NCBI RefSeq assembly: GCF_013133795.1
Contig: NZ_JABGBN010000010.1
Coordinates: 1-43,118 of the forward strand
Direction: 5' to 3'
Length of the DNA stretch: 43,118 nt
Source of the DNA: Pelistega suis
GTDB taxonomy: Bacteria > Pseudomonadota > Gammaproteobacteria > Burkholderiales > Burkholderiaceae_B
Shown here: positions 16,932-23,293 of the stretch, piece after piece
Layout: every line of letters begins with the position of its first letter
Position numbering within the stretch: position 1 is the stretch's first letter
Position numbers and translations under genes: made by a program
Notes under the pieces: generated by a model
The model's database searches: none
What the model was told of the DNA's origin: nothing
What the model saw: only the letters and a program-made list of their open reading frames with translations

Positions 16932-17858
16932 ATGTCAAAAACTGAAGTAAATCAAGAACTTTTTCATCAATACTATTCACGCTGGATTCATGTTTATAAA
17001 GAAGGAGCTATTAGAAAAGTCACTATGGCAAAATACTTACTTACCTTGGAGTGGATTAAGAAACTGAGTCCCAATCTCCTATTGTGCGACCTTAATCGCA
17101 TTACTTATCAGCAACTCCTTAATGAATATGCGCATCATCATGAAAAACAAACGACAATGGACTTTCATCACCAACTTAAAGGAGCTATTTTAGACGCTGT
17201 TGATGAGGGTCTTTTATCAAGAGACCCCACTAGAAAGGCTGTCATAAAAGGGCGTCCACCTCGAATCAAAAAACCTAAATATTTAAATCAATTTGAGTTA
17301 CAAACATTAATTACAAAACTTAATCTCAAAGGAGAGCTTAACTGGGATTGGTTTATTTTATTAATTGCAAAAACAGGAATGCGTTTTTCAGAGGCATTAG
17401 CAGTAACTCCAAAAGATTTTGATTTCTCTCATCAAACACTTTCAATTAATAAAACGTGGAATTACAAAGAGGGGGGAGGGTTTCAACCGACAAAAAATCG
17501 CTCTTCAGTGAGAAAAATCCCTCTTGATTGGCAAACTATTGTTCAGTTTTCAGAGCTGGTTAAAAATAAAATTGAAGATGAACCTATTTTTGCCAAAAAG
17601 AAGATTTTTAATTCAACAGTTAATAGTGTTCTTACTAGACATTGCAAGAAAGCCAATATCCCTATCATTTCACTGCATGGATTAAGACATACACATGCTT
17701 CTCTTCTTTTGTTTGCAGGCGTATCTATAGCAAGCGTGGCAAGACGTCTAGGACACTCTAATATGACCACAACACAAAAAACTTATTTGCATATTATTCA
17801 AGAGTTAGAAAATAGAGATATTGATATTGTGATGCGTTCATTATCTAATTTAAGCTAA
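16932..17858 (+). CDS. Tyrosine site-specific recombinase
   Basis: A 308-aa phage-integrase-family recombinase. After an N-terminal SAM-like DNA-binding domain (about 8-90), the catalytic domain shows the complete set: R151 (GMRFSEAL), K188 (PTKNRSS), H249 and R252 (HGLRH), H275 (LGHSN) and nucleophile Y285 (TYLH). AGGAAT precedes the ATG. It sits between two silent hsdS cassettes and is bounded by exact 31-bp inverted repeats (16859-16889 and 17876-17906). There is no tRNA gene or other phage or ICE gene nearby, so its most likely substrate is the hsdS repeats, as with recombinases of other shuffling type I systems. The substrate is inferred. Confidence 0.88.
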   Translation: MSKTEVNQELFHQYYSRWIHVYKEGAIRKVTMAKYLLTLEWIKKLSPNLLLCDLNRITYQQLLNEYAHHHEKQTTMDFHHQLKGAILDAVDEGLLSRDPTRKAVIKGRPPRIKKPKYLNQFELQTLITKLNLKGELNWDWFILLIAKTGMRFSEALAVTPKDFDFSHQTLSINKTWNYKEGGGFQPTKNRSSVRKIPLDWQTIVQFSELVKNKIEDEPIFAKKKIFNSTVNSVLTRHCKKANIPIISLHGLRHTHASLLLFAGVSIASVARRLGHSNMTTTQKTYLHIIQELENRDIDIVMRSLSNLS

Positions 17859-17875
17859 TTATTAATATCTTCTCA

Positions 17876-17906
17876 TTCACTTACGCTGATGAATGGTGAT
17901 GTAACG
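17876..17906 (-). repeat. 31-bp inverted repeat flanking the recombinase (right copy)
   Basis: This is the exact reverse complement of 16859-16889. The pair encloses the recombinase gene and nothing else, about 1 kb apart. The three bases beyond the shared 28-bp boundary include the TGA stop common to both silent cassettes but absent from the expressed gene. Confidence 0.85.
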
Positions 17907-18346
17907 CTCAAATAAGGCGAAAAAGGATCCAATTTTTTGTTGTTCTTGTAGGGATGCTATTTTTACATCAAAATTTGAGAAAATAGAAATCCAATGCCGT
18001 TCGTGATTAGAAGGAACATAAGCAATGTTTTTTAATAAATAAAAAGCGTATATGGTATTAAAATTTTCATTTATTACGCTCAAAAGTTTCATTGCTGAAC
18101 TCTTAATTTTGAATGAAAAATCAACGTAATGCGATGAAGTGGTGAAGTCATCAAAAATTACGACTGGATGTTTTGCTGTTGCATCTTTTATTCCTTCTGT
18201 TTCGTTTGTGTAACCTAGAATGAAAGATTGCCCAGCTGTTAAAACAGGAGTTTTATAGTTATTATCATAATCTGTACTCTTTACAATATACTTTGTGGGT
18301 TGTTCATACTTAAAAACCTCCCCCAACTTTCGCTGTTCCCAAGCGT
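17877..18346 (-). pseudogene. Silent hsdS cassette: copy of expressed TRD-a
   Basis: This is a single HsdS recognition domain with the left boundary WEQRKLGEV and right boundary YITIHQRK followed directly by TGA. In the reading direction a TAG (18363-18365) lies a few codons upstream, and no start codon with a ribosome site precedes the domain, so it should be silent. Its sequence is identical over 466 bp to the first recognition domain of the expressed hsdS (21856-22321). It lies just after the recombinase gene, on the opposite strand. Confidence 0.82.
17879..18344 (-). repeat. 466-bp exact direct repeat (copy at silent locus)
   Basis: Base-by-base reading shows no difference between 17879-18344 and 21856-22321. 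The flanks diverge immediately on both sides. The repeat covers exactly one recognition domain plus its boundary repeats, so it marks a copy event of one cassette. Confidence 0.92.
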
Positions 18347-18394
18347 CCGTCAGATTAGATAACTAAATGCCTCTTATAGCGCCTGGCTTTTTAA

Positions 18395-18940
18395 CTAAGT
18401 CGTAAACATCGGTGGGTTGATATACCATCCGCCATGACCATAACTGGCTAGTAAATTCTTACGTTCTAATTTACGCACACTGACTTGTATTTGACTAGTA
18501 CGTAGATACAATGGGGTATGATGTACTTTTTCAAAAATCTGATAGAGTGCCTCTTTATCTAATTCTTTACTGGTTCTTTGATGATAAATATCTGCCAAGA
18601 AATCAGAGAAATCTCTCCCCATAACGGGAAAGTCGATTTCATGAGCAAAATGAAAAAAGTGCCTTGCTATTGTTAAACATCATGCGTAAGTCATTAGCAC
18701 TACTTCCGGTAAAAATAGTCTTTATTTTCGGTTGATACATATCGAGGCCTGTGCGTAAAGAACGCACTAATCCCTCCATCTCCTAAATTCGAATCAGCTC
18801 TTGAATCTCATCAAGAAGTAATAGACTTGATAGGTTATCCATTGCGATTTGATGCATTAAATCTCTGACTTTGGGTATCAAATCTACCTTTGTCTCAGCA
18901 CACTCCTACTTCCAATACATCCACTCGCTTAATACCTCCC
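18395..18940 (-). pseudogene. Decayed AAA-type ATPase gene fragment
   Basis: Minus-strand translation gives DLIPKVRDLMHQIAM, then a Walker B-like LLLLDEIQEL and LVRSLRTGLDMY..KIKTIFTGSS, then FHFAHEIDFPVMGRDFSDFL and a C-terminal winged-helix-like tail to FTT. An in-frame TAG follows IQELIRI (around 18783-18785), and a single-base frameshift lies in the T-run near 18652-18660. The Walker A region is missing. Only the last 75 residues (18395-18622) remain open. It is a dead remnant of an ATPase with a DEIQEL-type Walker B, sitting between the silent cassette and hsdM. Confidence 0.65.
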
Positions 18941-18957
18941 CAAAGCAATTAGCCACA

Positions 18958-19019
18958 AATTATACTCAAGATAAATAATTAGCTAATAAAATAGCTAATT
19001 ATGCATTATGAGTATAATT
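18958..19019. repeat. Nested inverted repeats downstream of hsdM
   Basis: An outer pair AATTATACTCA/TGAGTATAATT (18958-18968 with 19009-19019) encloses an inner pair ATAATTAGCTA/TAGCTAATTAT (18975-18985 with 18992-19002, 6-nt loop). The 62-bp block lies 32 bp beyond the hsdM stop and upstream of the decayed ATPase. It may be an old promoter-operator for the ATPase gene or an AT-rich transcript end for hsdM; there is no T-run typical of a strong terminator. Confidence 0.5.
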
Positions 19020-19051
19020 AGTGACTATTTCACACTATTCTATGATAACCA

Positions 19052-20668
19052 TTACTCCGGTAAGCTAATCCCCAACTGTTTAAATTGCTCATTCAGCTCT
19101 TTTTCTAATTGCTCGATTTCTTGCTGATTTTGTTGAAGCTGTTTTAACACCTCATCAATATCAATGACCTGCTCTTCCTCAAAAGTATCTACATAACGCG
19201 GAATATTAAGGTTGTAGTCATTCTCAATAATTTCTTCAAGAGAAGCGACATATGCATATTTTTCTACATTTTCCCTCTTGCGATAGGTATCTATAATGCG
19301 TTTTACATGTTCATCCGTCAAACGATTTTGATTTTTGCCTTTTTCAAAATGCTGACTTGCGTCAATAAAGAGAATATCTCTAGTTTTACGATTCTTCTTA
19401 AAAACTAAAATCGTAGTTGGAATACTTGTCCCATAGAACAAGTTAGCAGGCAAACCAATTACTGCATCTAGATAATTACCTTGTGCATTTGTTGAAGTAT
19501 CACCAATTAATGCTTTACGGATTTTACCTTCCGCCGCTCCACGGAACAACACTCCATGAGGCAATACAATCGCCATTGTTCCTTGTTCACCCAAATGGTA
19601 CAAACTATGCAAAATAAAAGCATAATCTGCCTTGGAAGCTGGTGCCAATGCTCCAAATGGTTGAAAGCGTGCATCTTTTAGTTTTCGCTCGTGATTATCC
19701 CAATTTGCTGAATAAGGAGGATTCGCTACTACCGCATCAAAACGACATAATGGTTGGTCTACTCCTTGAGCATCTATTCCGTCTGGCCAATCTGCCTCTA
19801 ACGTATCCGCATTCGAAAGGGTCATATTTTTATAAGAGACCCCATGCATCATTAAATTCATCCGAGCTAAGTTATAGGTCGTTGTATTAAGCTCTTGTCC
19901 ATAATATTTGATGGGTTTCGATTTAGGTAACTCATTACCCACTGTCAACAATAAAGAGCCCGAACCCATTGTAGGGTCATATACAAAAAAGTTATCTCGA
20001 TTATCTGGCACATCAAGGGTCACTAATTTTGCCAAAATCTTAGACACTTGATGAGGAGTATAAAACTCTCCTCCTTTTTTACCTGCATTAGCGGCAAATT
20101 GTCCAATCAAGTATTCATAAATTTCACCAAGAATATCCCTGCCATTATCATCTTTGTATTCAATATCATCTACCAATTTCACGATATTACCCAAAGATTT
20201 TGCACGCTCATTAGTTGAATTACCCAGGCGAGAATCGCCTAAGTTAAGATCATTAAATACTCCTCGAAAATCAGCCAATGCATTCTCATTTAAGTTCGCA
20301 TTTTGATTAAAGTTATCAAATAATGCTTGATAATCACTTGGCATAACTTCGGCGTTGTGAATCTTCTGCATTAGAGAATCCCATGTATCCTCTGGATTAA
20401 TCGCATAACCCAACGCAGCAGAAATATCCTCCAAATAGTCCTTTAGTTCCTCACCCATCGCTTGAGCAAGGTAAGCATCATTAACTGTTTGACCTGGTGC
20501 AATATCAAGAATATGGTTATCCACCAAGTATTGCTCTTGATGTTTTGATAAATAACGATAAAACATAAAAGCAAGAATATAGTTTTTATATTCTGATGCA
20601 TCCATTGTGCCTCGTAATTCATTAGCCATAGCCCAGAGTTTGCTGGTGATTGTTTGTACATTACTCAT
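19052..20668 (-). CDS. hsdM: Type I restriction-modification methyltransferase subunit
   Basis: HsdM methylates adenine in the recognition sequence as part of the M2S complex and joins HsdR for restriction. The 538-aa protein has the N-terminal helical domain (TSKLWAMANELRGTMDASEY), the AdoMet motif I region DPTMGSGSLLL (D231) and the N6-adenine motif IV NPPYSA (N316-Y319), followed by the target-handling domain. A coiled coil of Q/E residues ends the protein. The overall pattern resembles the type IC (EcoR124I-like) family. It is the last gene of the minus-strand operon, 9 bp after fic, with AGGAAA before the ATG. Confidence 0.96.
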   Translation of the reverse strand: MSNVQTITSKLWAMANELRGTMDASEYKNYILAFMFYRYLSKHQEQYLVDNHILDIAPGQTVNDAYLAQAMGEELKDYLEDISAALGYAINPEDTWDSLMQKIHNAEVMPSDYQALFDNFNQNANLNENALADFRGVFNDLNLGDSRLGNSTNERAKSLGNIVKLVDDIEYKDDNGRDILGEIYEYLIGQFAANAGKKGGEFYTPHQVSKILAKLVTLDVPDNRDNFFVYDPTMGSGSLLLTVGNELPKSKPIKYYGQELNTTTYNLARMNLMMHGVSYKNMTLSNADTLEADWPDGIDAQGVDQPLCRFDAVVANPPYSANWDNHERKLKDARFQPFGALAPASKADYAFILHSLYHLGEQGTMAIVLPHGVLFRGAAEGKIRKALIGDTSTNAQGNYLDAVIGLPANLFYGTSIPTTILVFKKNRKTRDILFIDASQHFEKGKNQNRLTDEHVKRIIDTYRKRENVEKYAYVASLEEIIENDYNLNIPRYVDTFEEEQVIDIDEVLKQLQQNQQEIEQLEKELNEQFKQLGISLPE

Positions 20669-20677
20669 TGTTATTTC

Positions 20678-21238
20678 CTATTCTGCTTGTTCGTAATAAT
20701 AAGATTGATCAATACCCTTCAAAAAAATATCTCTATCATCAATCTGATTGGTTAAGGCATTTTTTAATAAAAACCGAAGTTCTAAATCATTAACTGGACT
20801 GCGCTCCATAGCCTGTAAATACAATTTCTTATCAACTTTACGCCAATCCACAACTTTTTTAAGATTTTTCTTAAAAATTAAATCTAACCAAATTCTAGTA
20901 GAGTGCCCATTTCCCTCTAAAAATGGATGAATAATATTCATTTCTACATATTTTTCAATAATCTGTTCAAAGGTTGGCTCAGGAATTTTTTCAACTGTAT
21001 TTAATGCTGCCTCTAAATAAAGTACATTAGCAAAACGAAATTTTCCTTTCGAAACATTTAAGTTTCTCACCTCTCCCGCAAAATCATATAAATCTTGAAA
21101 TAAATAACGATGAATATCTTGTAACCCTTTTACAGTTCCAACCTCTAAGCGGTGAATATCGCCAGAATCATAAAGTCGATAGGCATTTTCCTTACTCTTT
21201 CTGTCAATTTCTTTTGTATATTCAATGGAATAAGTCAT
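20678..21238 (-). CDS. Fic-domain protein, class III (NmFic-like)
   Basis: A 186-aa Fic protein, a family that transfers AMP or other groups to target proteins. The core motif is [12 protein letters not shown], with catalytic H104 and acidic E108. The usual arginine after GNG is replaced by H112, while the second arginine R115 is kept. The C-terminal end [10 protein letters not shown] fits the class III inhibitory helix S/TxxxE (S179, E183), as in Neisseria NmFic, whose relatives modify DNA gyrase and topoisomerase IV. It lies between hsdS and hsdM with 9-12 bp gaps, so it is co-transcribed with the methyltransferase. Whether the GNGH variant is an active AMP-transferase is uncertain. Confidence 0.88.
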   Translation of the reverse strand: MTYSIEYTKEIDRKSKENAYRLYDSGDIHRLEVGTVKGLQDIHRYLFQDLYDFAGEVRNLNVSKGKFRFANVLYLEAALNTVEKIPEPTFEQIIEKYVEMNIIHPFLEGNGHSTRIWLDLIFKKNLKKVVDWRKVDKKLYLQAMERSPVNDLELRFLLKNALTNQIDDRDIFLKGIDQSYYYEQAE

Positions 21239-21250
21239 TATTAAGCCTTG

Positions 21251-22375
21251 TTAAACAAACATCTGTTGTAAGAGTGATTTTTTTAATGTTTTCAGATTTT
21301 CCAACTTACGCTGATGAATGGTGATGTAACGGTCAAGCTGGGCGAAAAAGTCACCAATTTTTTGTTGTTCTTTTAAAACTGGGATTGTAATTTCATATAT
21401 TCTTATCTGTGGAACGGTTAATTGAGGGACACCTGTAGACTCCACATAAATATTTTTCAAATTAATTGCCTCTTCCAAAAACTTAATATCGTACTTAGAC
21501 TTAGGTTGAAGCACTAACAATCTTACTACCGCTGTAAAATTCGTATATCTAGCTTTTGCTATACCTACTTCTCCTCGACCAGTAATAGTTACCGCTGGTG
21601 CTGTAAATTTAAAATAATCATAATATCCAATAATTCCATCATTAGTTAAAGCATTAGCAATAACAGGATACTTTCCTAAAGGAGTCAGTTTTTCTTTATC
21701 GACATCTCCTCCTGCTGAAAAATCTCCAACCTCCCCCAACTTTCGCTGTTCCCAAGCGTCAGTAAATTCGGGAAATCGAAGATCAGGGAATTGCTGGTTA
21801 TTTTTTGAAAACATTTTTTGTAACAATCCAGTTTTCAATTTTTTCAAATTTTCTAACTTACGCTGATGAATGGTGATGTAACGCTCAAATAAGGCGAAAA
21901 AGGATCCAATTTTTTGTTGTTCTTGTAGGGATGCTATTTTTACATCAAAATTTGAGAAAATAGAAATCCAATGCCGTTCGTGATTAGAAGGAACATAAGC
22001 AATGTTTTTTAATAAATAAAAAGCGTATATGGTATTAAAATTTTCATTTATTACGCTCAAAAGTTTCATTGCTGAACTCTTAATTTTGAATGAAAAATCA
22101 ACGTAATGCGATGAAGTGGTGAAGTCATCAAAAATTACGACTGGATGTTTTGCTGTTGCATCTTTTATTCCTTCTGTTTCGTTTGTGTAACCTAGAATGA
22201 AAGATTGCCCAGCTGTTAAAACAGGAGTTTTATAGTTATTATCATAATCTGTACTCTTTACAATATACTTTGTGGGTTGTTCATACTTAAAAACCTCCCC
22301 CAACTTTCGCTGTTCCCAAGCATCAGTAAATTCAGGAAATCGAAGTTTGGGCACAAGCATTTTTTTTTCATTCAT
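21251..22375 (-). CDS. hsdS: Type I restriction-modification specificity subunit, expressed copy
   Basis: HsdS sets the DNA target of the RM complex. The 374-aa protein has two recognition domains: TRD-a (about 27-165) and TRD-b (about 214-349), separated and closed by conserved segments. WEQRKLGE occurs at about 19-27 and 206-214, and [13 protein letters not shown] at about 167-178 and 351-362. The spacer reads [18 protein letters not shown] at the start of each half. AAGGAAAG gives a ribosome site for the ATG at 22375. TRD-a is duplicated exactly in silent cassette 2; the 3' boundary of TRD-b is shared with silent cassette 1. Operon neighbours are DUF3800 and hsdR upstream and fic and hsdM downstream. 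Confidence 0.95.
   Translation of the reverse strand: MNEKKMLVPKLRFPEFTDAWEQRKLGEVFKYEQPTKYIVKSTDYDNNYKTPVLTAGQSFILGYTNETEGIKDATAKHPVVIFDDFTTSSHYVDFSFKIKSSAMKLLSVINENFNTIYAFYLLKNIAYVPSNHERHWISIFSNFDVKIASLQEQQKIGSFFALFERYITIHQRKLENLKKLKTGLLQKMFSKNNQQFPDLRFPEFTDAWEQRKLGEVGDFSAGGDVDKEKLTPLGKYPVIANALTNDGIIGYYDYFKFTAPAVTITGRGEVGIAKARYTNFTAVVRLLVLQPKSKYDIKFLEEAINLKNIYVESTGVPQLTVPQIRIYEITIPVLKEQQKIGDFFAQLDRYITIHQRKLENLKTLKKSLLQQMFV
21304..21355 (-). repeat. hsdS 3' boundary repeat (partner of 16835-16886)
   Basis: This 52-bp segment at the end of TRD-b is the exact reverse complement of 16835-16886. Its outer 28 bp (21304-21331) recur in direct orientation at 21856-21883 at the end of TRD-a. Recombination between the direct copies would remove one domain; recombination with the inverted copy would flip about 4.4 kb. 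Confidence 0.9.
21856..22321 (-). repeat. 466-bp exact direct repeat (copy in expressed hsdS)
   Basis: This is the partner of 17879-18344. It covers TRD-a with both boundary repeats inside the expressed hsdS. The bases just outside differ between the copies (the left flank gives KLEN in hsdS and a stop in the silent cassette). Confidence 0.92.
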
Positions 22376-22464
22376 TATTATTCTTTCCTTAAAAGATTTT
22401 CAAAACATAATTTCAATTTTTTAAAAGTCTCATCTATTCTTCAAAAATATGCTATATTAAAGAA

Positions 22465-22533
22465 ATAAATGGATTGGGGGTTCCCGGTCGGCGTTATAGC
22501 CTTGGTGATTTTCATCGAGGCTTTTCGCTTTTT
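22465..22533 (+). ncRNA. Candidate small structured RNA beside the DUF3800 gene
   Basis: Between the DUF3800 stop and hsdS there is a GC-rich block inside very AT-rich DNA. On the plus strand, an extended -10 (TGCTATATT, 22450-22458) is followed about 8 bp later by a region with GGGGGTTCCCGGTCGGCG. A hairpin AGCCT..AGGCT (22498-22502 with 22518-22522, inner pairs 22504-22507 with 22513-22516) comes next, extended by GCG/CGC (22491-22493 with 22526-22528), and then TTTTT (22529-22533). This looks like a short transcript of about 70 nt with its own terminator, antisense to the operon. Candidate structured RNA motifs have been described near DUF3800 genes; I cannot confirm that this belongs to one. 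The strand is favoured, not proven. Confidence 0.5.
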
Positions 22534-22537
22534 AGGG

Positions 22538-23293
22538 CTAAGGAAAATGTTTTAATCCTTTCTGATCGAAGCCTTCACCTACTTTTTCTCTACCACCCTC
22601 ACAATATAATTTCGGTTTTAGTAGCTCAAATGCCCTATTTCCTGTCGTAGGAAATAGAATGTGATTGCCTATAGGCCTAGCTACCAAATCCGCTATTTGC
22701 AATCCTATTGAATTTTCTTGTTTAGAAATAATTTTAATATTAAATGGAAGTATCTTTTTAAACTTATTCTCTCCAGCGCAAATTCGTCGGAACTCTATTT
22801 CTAATTCTTTATCTTCTTTTTTACCCCGACTTTCTACTACAACAAAAGTTAATTTATCCTCTTGCTCCTTTTCTTTTACAAATTCGTATAACGTTTCTAA
22901 GCAATGCGTTAGCGAAAAATGATATGGATGAATTTCTTTCTGTTTATTATCCAGTTTTTGCTTTTCAATCACACAGGTAGCAAGAATAAAATTATTTTGT
23001 TCAATAATTTCGGATAATCTTCCCATGAATGTTTCCTTTATCTCTTGTGAAGTAAGGATATTGAATGCACCCAACCCTTTTCTAATATCTCTTTCATGTA
23101 AAATAACTGAATCATGCCCAAAATAATCAAATTTCAATTTTTGCGTTGCAGGTACTATTCTAGTACGGTAATGATTCTTATAGAAAATACAAAATGCCAA
23201 TACAAAAATGGGATAATTAGCATCTATGGATGTAAGACTATGATCTCCGCTTTCATCTACATAAACAATAAAATCACTAAATTCTTGACCCAT
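22538..23293 (-). CDS. DUF3800 domain protein
   Basis: A 251-aa protein with the DUF3800 layout: FIVYVDESGDH at residue 8-18, ILHERDIRKG in the middle, FVVVESRGKKED, and GLQIADLVARPIGNH near the C-terminus, ending GLKHFP. The conserved acidic residues (D and E in VDESGD, E in VVESRG, D in QIADL) are arranged as in RNase H-like nucleases, so a nuclease role is possible; no function is established to my knowledge. Its start overlaps the hsdR stop by one base and it precedes a GC-rich candidate RNA. It is probably a defence accessory of the RM operon. Confidence 0.85.
   Translation of the reverse strand: MGQEFSDFIVYVDESGDHSLTSIDANYPIFVLAFCIFYKNHYRTRIVPATQKLKFDYFGHDSVILHERDIRKGLGAFNILTSQEIKETFMGRLSEIIEQNNFILATCVIEKQKLDNKQKEIHPYHFSLTHCLETLYEFVKEKEQEDKLTFVVVESRGKKEDKELEIEFRRICAGENKFKKILPFNIKIISKQENSIGLQIADLVARPIGNHILFPTTGNRAFELLKPKLYCEGGREKVGEGFDQKGLKHFP

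Noticed and set aside
16932-17858. Prophage or ICE integrase
   Set aside because: No tRNA attachment site, phage structural gene or conjugation gene lies nearby; the hsdS repeats explain the gene better.
16859-17906. Insertion sequence reading of the recombinase with its inverted repeats
   Set aside because: The repeats are coding parts of hsdS domains, there are no target-site duplications, and the enzyme is a tyrosine recombinase rather than a DDE transposase.
17844-18360. Short TTATCTAAT match between the recombinase 3' end and the flank of cassette 2
   Set aside because: Only about 9-10 bp in AT-rich DNA; could be chance and cannot be told from a boundary trace.
18395-18622. Open frame of 75 aa as an intact gene
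   Set aside because: Translation upstream in neighbouring frames continues the same ATPase with a stop and a frameshift, so it is the tail of a broken gene.
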